Below, piece after piece: positions 10,592 to 19,780 of a stretch of 64,000 nucleotides of DNA (position 1 is its first letter; each line of letters begins with the position of its first letter). Source of the stretch: Alphaproteobacteria bacterium (GTDB taxonomy: Bacteria; Pseudomonadota; Alphaproteobacteria; Rhodobacterales; Rhodobacteraceae); contig JAUIFH010000006.1 in assembly GCA_030429495.1 (NCBI GenBank), forward strand, positions 124,001-188,000, read 5' to 3'. The notes below the pieces were generated by a model. That model saw only the letters and a list, made by a program, of their open reading frames with translations, ran no database searches and was not told the origin of the DNA. A program made the position numbers and the translations under genes.

Positions 10592-11898
10592 GCCCCTCCC
10601 CGGTTCAGCCGGTCGAGCCGGGCGCGCACCGACAGCCCGTGCGCCTCAAGGCTTTCGGATACCGCCAGCCGCTCGGCGGCCGGGCCGATGGCCGCCAGCG
10701 CCTCCGGCGTCATCCTCGCAATCGTGGTCCGCTTGAGAAAATCCATGACAGACAGCCCGCTTGAAAAACGTGCCGAGCGCGCCGTCGGCAGCACATGGTT
10801 CGGCCCGCCCACGTAATCGCCGATCGCTTCCGGAGTCCAGCGCCCGAGGAAGATCGCGCCCGCATGGGTGATCTTCGTGGACAATGTGTCCGGATCGGCG
10901 GTGCAAAGTTCCAGATGCTCCGGTGCGACCCGGTTCGACAAAGCCGCCGCCTCGTCCAGATCACGGGTCACGATCACCGCGCCGTAGTCGCGCCAGCTGG
11001 CCCCCGCGATGGCGCGCCGCTCCAGTGTTTCCAGCCGCTTCTCGACCGCAGCCGCAACGGCCTGCCCGAACGCGGCATCGTCGGTCACAAGGATCGACTG
11101 CGCACTTTCGTCATGCTCCGCCTGGCTAAGCAGGTCGAGTGCGATCCAGTCGGGGTCGTTGTCCTTGTCAGCGATCACGAGAATCTCCGACGGCCCGGCG
11201 ATCATGTCGATGCCGACACGCCCGAACACCCGCCGCTTGGCGGCGGCGACATAGGCGTTGCCCGGCCCGGTGATCTTGTCTACCGGCCGGACGGTCTCCG
11301 TCCCGTAGGCCAGTGTTGCGATCGCCTGTGCGCCGCCGATCCGGTAGACGGTATCGACACCCGCAAGCCGCGCTGCCAGCAGGACGAGCGGATTGACCAC
11401 GCCGCCCGGCGTCGGGCAGGCGATCACCAGACGCTTCACCCCCGCGACCTTCGCCGGAATCGCGTTCATCAGAACCGAGGACGGATAAGATGCCAGCCCC
11501 CCCGGCACGTAGAGACCCGCCGCATCGACCGGCCCCCATCGCCAGCCGAGTTCCGCTCCCGCCGCATCGGTCCAGCGCTGATCGACAGGCATCTGGCGTT
11601 CGTGATAGGCGCGGATGCGCTCCGCCGCGAGTTCCAGCGCCGCGCGATCCTCTTCAGGGACCCTCGCGCATTCCGCCTCGATCTCGGCGGCGGAAAAGGC
11701 CAGCGTCGCGGGAGTCAGTTCCAGCCGGTCGAACTTCGCCGTCAGCTCGATGACCGCCGCATCGCCCCGCGCGCGGACGTCGGCTATGATCGCCGCCACC
11801 GCGTCGTCCACATCCGGCGCATCCTCGCGCTTGGCGGACAGAAGCGCCCTAAAGGCGCTTTCGAAACCTTGATCGGCGTTCGACAGGAAAACGGGCAT
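10588..11898 (-). CDS. hisD: Histidinol dehydrogenase
   Basis: GLYVPGGLASYPSSVLMNAIPAKVAGV...DKITGPGNAYVAAAKRRVFGRVGIDMIAGPSEILVIAD. Confidence 0.96.
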   Translation of the reverse strand: MPVFLSNADQGFESAFRALLSAKREDAPDVDDAVAAIIADVRARGDAAVIELTAKFDRLELTPATLAFSAAEIEAECARVPEEDRAALELAAERIRAYHERQMPVDQRWTDAAGAELGWRWGPVDAAGLYVPGGLASYPSSVLMNAIPAKVAGVKRLVIACPTPGGVVNPLVLLAARLAGVDTVYRIGGAQAIATLAYGTETVRPVDKITGPGNAYVAAAKRRVFGRVGIDMIAGPSEILVIADKDNDPDWIALDLLSQAEHDESAQSILVTDDAAFGQAVAAAVEKRLETLERRAIAGASWRDYGAVIVTRDLDEAAALSNRVAPEHLELCTADPDTLSTKITHAGAIFLGRWTPEAIGDYVGGPNHVLPTARSARFSSGLSVMDFLKRTTIARMTPEALAAIGPAAERLAVSESLEAHGLSVRARLDRLNRGGA

Positions 11899-12051
11899 TG
11901 CGGCACTCCTCAATCCCGCACCCCATAGCGTTCCCCGACTTCGGCCTCAAGCACCGCGACGGGTCCGGCCGCATTGTCGCGACATGAAACGCATCCTCCC
12001 TTCTGATCGTAGAAATCCCCGAAAGTTCGGGGCAAGCCCTCGAAGCCTCTG

Positions 12052-12528
12052 TCAGGGAAGACGCCGCCGCATTCCCACCTCGCAGGCGCAGCTCTGGCGC
12101 GGCCGCGCGGGATCGCCGACAACCTCGAACCCTGCCCGCCGGTATGCGGCCTGCGCGGGCGCATTCTCCGCGCCGACTTCCAGCCAGAGCTCCGCGATCC
12201 CCGCATCCGCAGCATCAGCAAGAACCGCTGCAATCAACGCATCTCCGACACCCTTCCCGCGCATCCGGTCCGCGACATAGACGCCCCCGATCCAGCCGCG
12301 CGACGCCGCCGCGCCGTCTCTGACCCAGGCGATGCAGCCGACCGGCGCAGCGCCCTCAAACGCCAGGAAGGTGGGGTTCGCCGCCAACTGCGCCGCGAAA
12401 TCCGCAAGCGGCCGGTCACGCCAGTCGGCAAGTTTCGCCGAGAATGCGCCGGGGGCAAGGGTCAGCGCCTCAAGACGGATGGCCCGCCAGGCCTGAGCCG
12501 CGTCGGGTCCTGCCCGGCGCACGGTCAT
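12052..12528 (-). CDS. GNAT-family N-acetyltransferase
   Basis: [29 protein letters not shown]...GVYVADRMRGKGVGDALIAAVLADA; ATGA overlap with the upstream gene. Confidence 0.82.
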   Translation of the reverse strand: MTVRRAGPDAAQAWRAIRLEALTLAPGAFSAKLADWRDRPLADFAAQLAANPTFLAFEGAAPVGCIAWVRDGAAASRGWIGGVYVADRMRGKGVGDALIAAVLADAADAGIAELWLEVGAENAPAQAAYRRAGFEVVGDPARPRQSCACEVGMRRRLP

Positions 12529-13007
12529 TCGGGATGCGCAGGCGCTTTTCGCGACGGCGCGAAATAGGGCCGCGTCACGTCCTTCAGCGTCAGGTCGAGG
12601 CATTCGACATCGGCCGCGATCGCGCCGTCGCCGGCAAGCGTGATCTCCACCCGCCCCGCCGCGTCCTCGCCCGGTTTCCATTCCACCGCGAGTATCGACA
12701 GGACCGCATCGGCATCCTTCCGGTCGATCCCCTGCGACGCCACGCTGAGCACGCCGTCAATCACCAGCAACGCCCGCACGCGTTCGTAGGGCCGGTGCCG
12801 CGCCTCTGCCGCTGCGCGGTCCTCCCAGCGGAAGCGGTTGATCAGGAAGGCGAGGCTCCGGGCACGGGGCTGCCAGGACATGTCGGTGACCGCAAGAACG
12901 GCATCCTGGGCAAGCGCCGAGATCACGGCGACATCCTCGGCCGTCTCGGCCTTCAGGCCAAGCGGATGCTCTCCGCCATCCTCGAATCGCGCATCTCCGG
13001 TCGTCAT
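12525..13007 (-). CDS. DUF2948 family protein
   Basis: [36 protein letters not shown]; neighbour of murA/hisD. Confidence 0.75.
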   Translation of the reverse strand: MTTGDARFEDGGEHPLGLKAETAEDVAVISALAQDAVLAVTDMSWQPRARSLAFLINRFRWEDRAAAEARHRPYERVRALLVIDGVLSVASQGIDRKDADAVLSILAVEWKPGEDAAGRVEITLAGDGAIAADVECLDLTLKDVTRPYFAPSRKAPAHPE

Positions 13008-14272
13008 TCTTCCCTCACACGCTCGATCTTTGCGCCCACCGCTGACAGCTTCTCCTCGACCCGTTCGTAACCGCGATCAAGGTGATAGACCCGGCGCACC
13101 ATCGTTTCACCCTCCGCGCCAAGCCCTGCGAGGATCAGCGACACCGACGCCCGAAGATCGGTCGCCATGACCTGCGCGCCTTTCAACCGCTCAACGCCCG
13201 TCACCGTCGCGTGGCCGCCATGGACCTCGATCTCCGCCCCCATGCGCGTCAGTTCCGGCGCATGCATGAAACGGTTCTCGAAGATGGTCTCTTCCAGAAC
13301 GCTCGTGCCGTTAGCCGTCGTCAGAAGCGCCATCATCTGCGCCTGAAGGTCGGTCGGGAAACCCGGGAACACCTCGGTCTTCACATCGACGGCCTTGGCC
13401 CGGCCGTTGGAGCGGGCGACCCGCACGCCGTCCTTCGTCGGCGTCACGACGATCCCCGCCGCGTCGAGCTTTTCGCAGAAGGCAGGCAGCAGGTCCATCG
13501 ACCCGCCCACAAGCTCCACCTCGCCGCCGGCGATGGCGGGCGCGATCATGTAGGTGCCAAGCTCGATCCGGTCGGCCACGACGGCATGGGTCGCGCCGTG
13601 CAGGCGGTCGACGCCCTGAATCTCGATCGTGTCGCTGCCTTCGCCGGCAATCTGCGCCCCCATCGCGCGCAGGCATTTCACAAGATCGACGATCTCGGGT
13701 TCCCGCGCGGCGTTCTTCAGAACCGTCGTCCCCTTGGCCAGCGTCGCGGCCATCACGATGTTCTCGGTGGCCCCCACGCTCGCGAAGCGCTGTTCAATCA
13801 CGGCGCCTTTCAGCCCCTTCGGCGCATCGGCGTGAAGGTAGCCATCCTTCAGTTCGATCTTTGCGCCCAGCGCCTCCAGCCCCGAGACGTGGATGTCCAT
13901 CGGCCGCGCCCCGATCGCGCAACCGCCGGGAAGCGAGACGACGGCCCGCCCGGCCCGCGCCAGAAGCGGCCCGAGGACAAGGTTCGATGCGCGCATCTTG
14001 CGCACGATGTCATAGTCTGCGGTCAGGTTGTTCAGGTCGTGCGACGACATGGCGAGCACGCGGCCGTCCTGCATCGACCGCACCTCGGCGCCGAGCGATT
14101 CCAGAAGCAGCGTCATCGTCTTGATGTCCGAAAGCCGGGGCGCGTTGGTCAGCGTCAGCGGTTCGTCCGACAAGAGCGTCGCCGGCATCAGGGCAAGGCA
14201 GGCGTTCTTTGCCCCCGCGATCGGAATCTGCCCCCTGAGTTCCGTCCCGCCCGTAACGATAATCGAATCCAT
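13004..14272 (-). CDS. murA: UDP-N-acetylglucosamine 1-carboxyvinyltransferase
   Basis: [34 protein letters not shown]...[15 protein letters not shown]. Confidence 0.96.
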   Translation of the reverse strand: MDSIIVTGGTELRGQIPIAGAKNACLALMPATLLSDEPLTLTNAPRLSDIKTMTLLLESLGAEVRSMQDGRVLAMSSHDLNNLTADYDIVRKMRASNLVLGPLLARAGRAVVSLPGGCAIGARPMDIHVSGLEALGAKIELKDGYLHADAPKGLKGAVIEQRFASVGATENIVMAATLAKGTTVLKNAAREPEIVDLVKCLRAMGAQIAGEGSDTIEIQGVDRLHGATHAVVADRIELGTYMIAPAIAGGEVELVGGSMDLLPAFCEKLDAAGIVVTPTKDGVRVARSNGRAKAVDVKTEVFPGFPTDLQAQMMALLTTANGTSVLEETIFENRFMHAPELTRMGAEIEVHGGHATVTGVERLKGAQVMATDLRASVSLILAGLGAEGETMVRRVYHLDRGYERVEEKLSAVGAKIERVREE

Positions 14273-14279
14273 GCCTGCC

Positions 14280-14432
14280 TCAGCCTTCCTGCCCATCCCC
14301 GCCCGGTTTCACAGCGCGCGCCTTGGCCTGCGCCTTGCGACGCGCGAGATTGGCCTTGAGCGCAGCCTTGAGCCGCGCCTCGCGCGTCTCTTCGCCCTTT
14401 TCGGACCGGGTTTTCGGGGGTTTTCTGTCCAT
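14280..14432 (-). CDS. Small basic hypothetical protein (50 aa)
   Basis: Hand-translated [50 protein letters not shown]; immediately upstream of murA. Confidence 0.6.
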   Translation of the reverse strand: MDRKPPKTRSEKGEETREARLKAALKANLARRKAQAKARAVKPGGDGQEG

Positions 14433-14523
14433 GCAGCCCTCTCTACAGTGGACCAGCGATAGCGTCCAGATTGCCCTTGCACAGAGGGAAGTTTGCGTCT
14501 AACACCCGGCGCACGAAAATCGG

Positions 14524-14598
<75 letters not shown>

Positions 14599-14750
14599 TC
14601 TCTTTTTTTTGACCCCGATATGCACTCTAGACTCAGGTCTCATAACCAGGGTGCCATGCCCGCTGAGTGAGCCTGTCATGACCAGCGACACAAGCGTATC
14701 GAAATGATGTATTGGCGCGCCGGTCATGCCGCCCGCACAGATAGGGGCAG

Positions 14751-16466
14751 TCAAGCCGTTTCCGTTGTGGAAAGCCCGAGTTCGCGCATCATCGTAGCCC
14801 GCATAAGAAACTTTTGCGGTTTGCCGGTCACCGTCATGGGCAGTGTGTCGCGCAGGCGCACAACGGCCGGGATCTTGAAATGTGCGATACGGCCGCGGCA
14901 ATGGTTTTGTATCTCGGCCTCGTCCGGCGCCTTACCCGGCTTCGGGACGATCCAAGCGCACACAATCTCGCCCAGCCGGTCGTCGGGAATGCCAAAAACC
15001 TGAACCTGACTGATATCGGGATGGGTGTAGAGGAATTCTTCAATCTCGCGCGGATAGATGTTCTCTCCGCCGCGGCAGATCATGTCTTTCACCCGCCCGG
15101 TGATGTTGCAATAACCTTCGTCGTCGATCCGGGCGAGGTCGCCGGTATGCATCCAGCCGTCCTTGTCGATGGCAGCCGCTGTCTGTGCAGCATCGTCCCA
15201 ATAGCCTTTCATCACTGAATAGCCGCGGGTCAGCAGTTCTCCCTGCTCGCCCGATGGCACCGTTGTACCGGTTTCGTCGACGATCCTGACTTCGACATGG
15301 GGATGAATACGGCCGACCGAAGAAACGCGCTTGTCCAGAGGCGTATCTATCGCGGACTGGAATGAAACCGGGCTCGTCTCGGTCATGCCATAGGCGATCG
15401 TGACCTCGCGCATATGCATCAGCGTCTGGACCTTCTTCATTACCTCGATCGGACACGGCGCGCCCGCCATGATCCCGGTCCGGAGCGTCGACAGGTCGAA
15501 GCTGGCGAAGTCGGGATGTTCGAGCATCCCGACAAACATCGTCGGCACGCCGTAAAGCGCGGTCGCACCCTCGTCGTGGACGGTCGTCAACACGCTCACC
15601 GGATCGAACGCTTCGCCCGGCACGATCATCCGTGCCCCCCTTGCCACGCAGCCGAGCGTGCCCATCACCATTCCGAAGCAATGGTAGAACGGGACCGGGA
15701 TGCAAAGCCGGTCGACCTCTGAGAGGTTGAGCCTTCCGGTCACGAAATATGCATTATTGACAATGTTGCGGTGGGTCAGGGTCGCGCCCTTGGGCAGGCC
15801 AGTCGTGCCTGAGGTAAACTGGATATTGATCGCGTCATTGGGGTCGAGCACAGCCGTGATTGCGTCAAGCGCTGCGCTGTCCACACCGTCGCCCATGCGT
15901 TCGACATCATCGAAACGCCAGGCGCCCGGATGACTGTCCGCACCCATCACAATGACATGGCGAAGTGCCGGCACCGCGGCAGCCGACAGCAGCCCCGGCT
16001 CTGATGAGGCAAGCTCCGGCGCCACCTCACCCAGCATTGCGACATAGTCCGAACCCTTGAAACCCGGGCTGAGCACGATCGCGGCGCAGCCGGTCAGCCT
16101 GAGGGCGTAGTCGAGTTCCGAGATCCGATAGGCCGGGTTGATGGTGACCAGTATCGCACCGATCCGCGCGGTCGCGAACTGAGTCACGAGCCATTCGTAG
16201 CGATTGGGCGACCAGATGCCGACCCGGTCGCCCTTCGCAATCCCCAGTGCAGCAAGACCGGCGGCCATCCGGTCAACGTCGGACGCAAACTCGCGCCAGC
16301 TTCGGCGGATACCCTGTTGAACGAATACTGCCGCGACCGCGTCCCCCAAACGTGCCACTGTCCGCGCCAGCAGTTCCGGGATCGTAGCCTCGATCAGCGG
16401 CTCATCCCGGGTGCCGCGCACCCATGACAGCCCGTTTGCGGGCATTCCATCATCTTTCGGCTTCAT
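14751..16466 (-). CDS. AMP-binding acyl-CoA synthetase
   Basis: IQFTSGTTGLPKGATLTHRN, YGMTETSPVSFQ, GWMHTGDLARIDDEGYCNITGRVKDMICRGGENIYPREIEE. Confidence 0.93.
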   Translation of the reverse strand: MKPKDDGMPANGLSWVRGTRDEPLIEATIPELLARTVARLGDAVAAVFVQQGIRRSWREFASDVDRMAAGLAALGIAKGDRVGIWSPNRYEWLVTQFATARIGAILVTINPAYRISELDYALRLTGCAAIVLSPGFKGSDYVAMLGEVAPELASSEPGLLSAAAVPALRHVIVMGADSHPGAWRFDDVERMGDGVDSAALDAITAVLDPNDAINIQFTSGTTGLPKGATLTHRNIVNNAYFVTGRLNLSEVDRLCIPVPFYHCFGMVMGTLGCVARGARMIVPGEAFDPVSVLTTVHDEGATALYGVPTMFVGMLEHPDFASFDLSTLRTGIMAGAPCPIEVMKKVQTLMHMREVTIAYGMTETSPVSFQSAIDTPLDKRVSSVGRIHPHVEVRIVDETGTTVPSGEQGELLTRGYSVMKGYWDDAAQTAAAIDKDGWMHTGDLARIDDEGYCNITGRVKDMICRGGENIYPREIEEFLYTHPDISQVQVFGIPDDRLGEIVCAWIVPKPGKAPDEAEIQNHCRGRIAHFKIPAVVRLRDTLPMTVTGKPQKFLMRATMMRELGLSTTETA

Positions 16467-16690
16467 CGGTTCCTCCCCTGCGAACGGACGTACAGCTTAG
16501 CCCGACACTGCCATGCCCGTGTCGCCAATGCTCGGCATTTTACGCCATCACTGCCGGCGGTCCGGGCCGCCACGGCGCGATAGTCCCGATGTTTGGCGCG
16601 ATAGACCGAGATCGGTACGCCACGGTGCCTAGCATGGGACGGGGCCGGAAACGGTGTCATGCGGCCCGAACGATCTGGGAGGACAGGAAC

Positions 16691-18091
16691 ATGCACCCGC
16701 TCATCATCAATGGACAGGCCGTCCGCACCGGCCAGGGATTTGACGTGCTCAACCCCGCAAACGGCGCGATCGTCGGAACCGCGCCAAACGCGACCGAAAC
16801 CGACCTTGACGCCGCCGTCGCGGCCGCACAGGAGGCGTACCGCACGCTGTCACGTCGCCCCGAGGAAGAGCGGCGCAAGCTTTGCGAGGCGATGGCCGAC
16901 GCGCTGGACCACCATCAGGAAGAACTCGCCCGGCTTCTGACAGCCGAACAGGGCAAGCCGATGAACGGTCTCGGCTCACGCTGGGAGCTTGGCGCCGCAG
17001 TGGCCTGGGCACGGCATACCTGCACGCTGTCGCTGCCGATGAAGACGATCCAGAAGAACAACGAAGGCACGGTCGAACTGCACCGCAAGCCGCTTGGCGT
17101 CGTGGGGTCCATCACGCCATGGAATTTCCCGATCCTGATCGCGGTGTGGCATGTCTTTCCGGCGGTCCTGACCGGCAACACGGTCGTCATCAAGCCTTCG
17201 CCCTATACGCCGCTCGCCACGCTGCGCATGGTCGAGCTCCTTAACGAGGTCCTGCCGGTCGGCGTCATCAACAGCATAGCCGGCGATGATCGCGACGTGA
17301 ATATCGGCGCGCTGATGTCGGCCCATCCCGGCATCCGCAAGATCGTCTTCACAGGCTCATCCGAGACCGGCAGAAAGGTCGCCGCGAGTGCCGCCGCGAC
17401 GATGAAGCGGCTGACGCTGGAGATGGGTGGCAACGATGCTGGCATCGTCCTGCCTGACGCCGATCCGAAGGCCATCGCCGAGGGCGTGTTCTGGGGCGCC
17501 TTCATCAACAACGGCCAGACCTGCGCCGCGATCAAGCGGCTTTACGTCCACGACGACATCTACGACCAAGTTTGCGAGGAACTCGTGGCCTATGGGAGAG
17601 GCGTCGTTGTCGGCGACGGCGCAGCGGAAGATAGCGCACTCGGTCCGATGCAGAACCGGATGCAGTTCGACAAGGTCGCCCGGCTGGTGGCCGACGCCAA
17701 GACGCGCGGGCGCGTCCTGCTCGGCGGCGAACCCGGCGAGGGACTGTTCTTCCCGCCGACGATCATCGCCGATCTGGATGACGGCGTAGCGCTCGTGGAC
17801 GAGGAACAGTTCGGCCCGGCCCTTCCCATCATCCGTTACCGCGATATCGAGGACGCGGTGGCCCGCGCCAATGCCAGTCCCTGGGGGCTCGGCGGCTCGG
17901 TCTGGTCGAAGGACATCCAGAAAGCGCGCGGTGTCGCGCTTGAGCTGGACACCGGCTCCGCCTGGGTCAACAAGCACGTCGCGATCCAGCCCGATGCACC
18001 CTTCGGCGGGGTCAAGGCCTCGGGCCTTGGGACCGAATTCGGCGAAGAGGGGCTTCAGGAATACACCGATATCCAGGTCGTGTCGTACTAG
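16691..18091 (+). CDS. NAD(P)-dependent aldehyde dehydrogenase
   Basis: ATG at 16691 (MHPLIINGQAVRTGQGF); ITPWNFPILIAVWHVFPAV, FTGSSETGRKV, LEMGGNDAGIV, catalytic Cys FINNGQTCAA. Confidence 0.93.
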   Translation: MHPLIINGQAVRTGQGFDVLNPANGAIVGTAPNATETDLDAAVAAAQEAYRTLSRRPEEERRKLCEAMADALDHHQEELARLLTAEQGKPMNGLGSRWELGAAVAWARHTCTLSLPMKTIQKNNEGTVELHRKPLGVVGSITPWNFPILIAVWHVFPAVLTGNTVVIKPSPYTPLATLRMVELLNEVLPVGVINSIAGDDRDVNIGALMSAHPGIRKIVFTGSSETGRKVAASAAATMKRLTLEMGGNDAGIVLPDADPKAIAEGVFWGAFINNGQTCAAIKRLYVHDDIYDQVCEELVAYGRGVVVGDGAAEDSALGPMQNRMQFDKVARLVADAKTRGRVLLGGEPGEGLFFPPTIIADLDDGVALVDEEQFGPALPIIRYRDIEDAVARANASPWGLGGSVWSKDIQKARGVALELDTGSAWVNKHVAIQPDAPFGGVKASGLGTEFGEEGLQEYTDIQVVSY

Positions 18092-18221
18092 ACGACATTT
18101 CCGGCCAAATTCCCGCGCCGGGTTGGCCCGACGCGGGGAAACCGTGGTGCCATTTCCGTGCAGCGACTAGGATCGACACAACAACAGCATCCGGGAGCCC
18201 ACTGGGAGGAGGACTTTCCGC

Positions 18222-19175
18222 ATGACCGTGGAGATGGAATTCGACCGCTGGTGTCACGATCTGCACAATATCTGCGGCCACTACGACGGCGTTGCGCGGC
18301 GCCATCAGCGCCGGGTCCGGGGCGGGGTTCGCGCGCGCCAGTTCGACGGGCTCGACATCGCCGATGTCGGTGGCGACGTCGCCGCAATCCACCGCGACCG
18401 GAGAGGTATCCGGCGTGATGAGGCAGAGCACATTTTTTGCATCATCCAGGCAGAAGGTGCCATGCGCGTCGACCACAACGATGTCCGATCTGTCATCGAC
18501 GCAGGCGATTGCATGCTTCTGGATTCGACGAAGGAAGGAACATTAGGTTTCGAAGGTCAGGGGCGGCTTCTGTCGCTCCATATGCCGCGCGACACATTTC
18601 TTGCCGCCTGCCGGAGCACCGTCCGGATCGGCCACAAGCTGCCGGCAACCCATCCGCTTGCCCCGGCCATCCGTCAGCAGATTTACCGGCTTGCGGCGGG
18701 CAGGGATGCCACCGTCGAGGTCGGGCGGGCGAACTCCGGGCTTCTTCTCGACATGATCGCGCTTGCTTTCGCCCAGCCGGGCGCATTCAGCGGCGCGGAC
18801 GAGGATAGCCCCCGCGACCGGCGCTTCGCCTTGGCGATCGAGATCATCGACCGCAACCTGACCTGTGACCTGCTGTCGCTCGGCTGGCTTGCGCATCAGG
18901 TCGGCATGTCAACTCGGCAGATCCAGCGGCTTTTCGAGGCCGAGGAGACGAGCTTTGCCCGGGAGGTGCGGGACCGTCGGCTGACACTTGCGGCCAGCGC
19001 CCTGCGCAAGGCCCGGACCGATGGCCGGGCCCGTATCTCAGACATCGCCTTCGACTCGGGCTTCCGGGACCTTTCGAATTTCAACCGCGGGTTCAAGTCG
19101 CGCTTCGGCATGGCGCCGCGCGACTACCTTGGCGCCGGGGACGCCATAGCGGCTGTACGACATTCGCGGCCCTGA
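18222..19175 (+). CDS. AraC-family regulator, FeaR-like
   Basis: C-terminal AraC HTH (LGWLAHQVGMSTRQIQRLFEAEETSFAREVRDRRL...ISDIAFDSGFRDLSNFNRGFKSRFGMAPRDY); N-terminal FDRWCHDLHNICGHYDG resembles FeaR regulators. Confidence 0.8.
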   Translation: MTVEMEFDRWCHDLHNICGHYDGVARRHQRRVRGGVRARQFDGLDIADVGGDVAAIHRDRRGIRRDEAEHIFCIIQAEGAMRVDHNDVRSVIDAGDCMLLDSTKEGTLGFEGQGRLLSLHMPRDTFLAACRSTVRIGHKLPATHPLAPAIRQQIYRLAAGRDATVEVGRANSGLLLDMIALAFAQPGAFSGADEDSPRDRRFALAIEIIDRNLTCDLLSLGWLAHQVGMSTRQIQRLFEAEETSFAREVRDRRLTLAASALRKARTDGRARISDIAFDSGFRDLSNFNRGFKSRFGMAPRDYLGAGDAIAAVRHSRP

Positions 19176-19780
19176 TAGCGCGCGGTGCAGGCGAGCGCCT
19201 CCGCAATGCCGCGATGATCCGCCACGCCGGCAAGTTGGCTTGCCACAATACCCGCGAAACACGCCGCCGCGACGCTGGCCCCACCAATGCCGGGATGGTC
19301 GGCGAGCACCGGGCATGCGCCGAAATCCGCGTGCGGCAGATCAAGGCGAGACCAGGTGCCGGGCCCGCAGCGCGCGTCGCCTTGAACGGCGATGACGCCA
19401 TCGAACGCGGCGGGATAGACAAGCCCGCCCCGCGCCGGAGCCGCCGCGACAATCGCCGTGCCGGTGGCGGCAAGCGCATCCACAGCGGCCGCCATCGCGG
19501 CGTCGCGCCGGGCCATGCCGAGTGCGCAAAGCACAAGCGCTGCGCCCTGCGCCGCCTCTAGTGCAGCCGCCACGCAATCGGCGCTGGTGGTCAGGCCCGG
19601 TCCGAAGACAACAATGTTGGTCAGACGTGCATCCGGACAGGACGCCAGCAGCGCGGCAGCCATCGCACCGGCATGGGCGCCTTCCGGCCCATCGGCATTG
19701 CCCGGCCGGAGGAGGATTCGCCGGTCGAGCGCCGGATGGTCCGCGCGCAGCGGTCCGTCGATGAGCGCGATCCTCATCAT
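19124..19780 (-). CDS. qhpE: QhpE: subtilisin-like serine protease of QHNDH biogenesis
   Basis: Subtilase-like Asp (IALIDGPL), His (GAHAGAMAAALL), Ser (GGASVAAACFAG); position in qhp cluster. Confidence 0.8.
   Translation of the reverse strand: MMRIALIDGPLRADHPALDRRILLRPGNADGPEGAHAGAMAAALLASCPDARLTNIVVFGPGLTTSADCVAAALEAAQGAALVLCALGMARRDAAMAAAVDALAATGTAIVAAAPARGGLVYPAAFDGVIAVQGDARCGPGTWSRLDLPHADFGACPVLADHPGIGGASVAAACFAGIVASQLAGVADHRGIAEALACTARYQGRECRTAAMASPAPR

Noticed and set aside
11910-12233. Minus-strand ORF between GNAT and hisD containing GGCVSCRDNAAGP
   Set aside because: Mostly overlaps the GNAT gene out of frame; the tail is short and no convincing start lies in the gap.
13082-14359. 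425-aa plus-strand ORF opposite murA
   Set aside because: Shadow frame with Arg/His-rich composition; murA is unambiguous.
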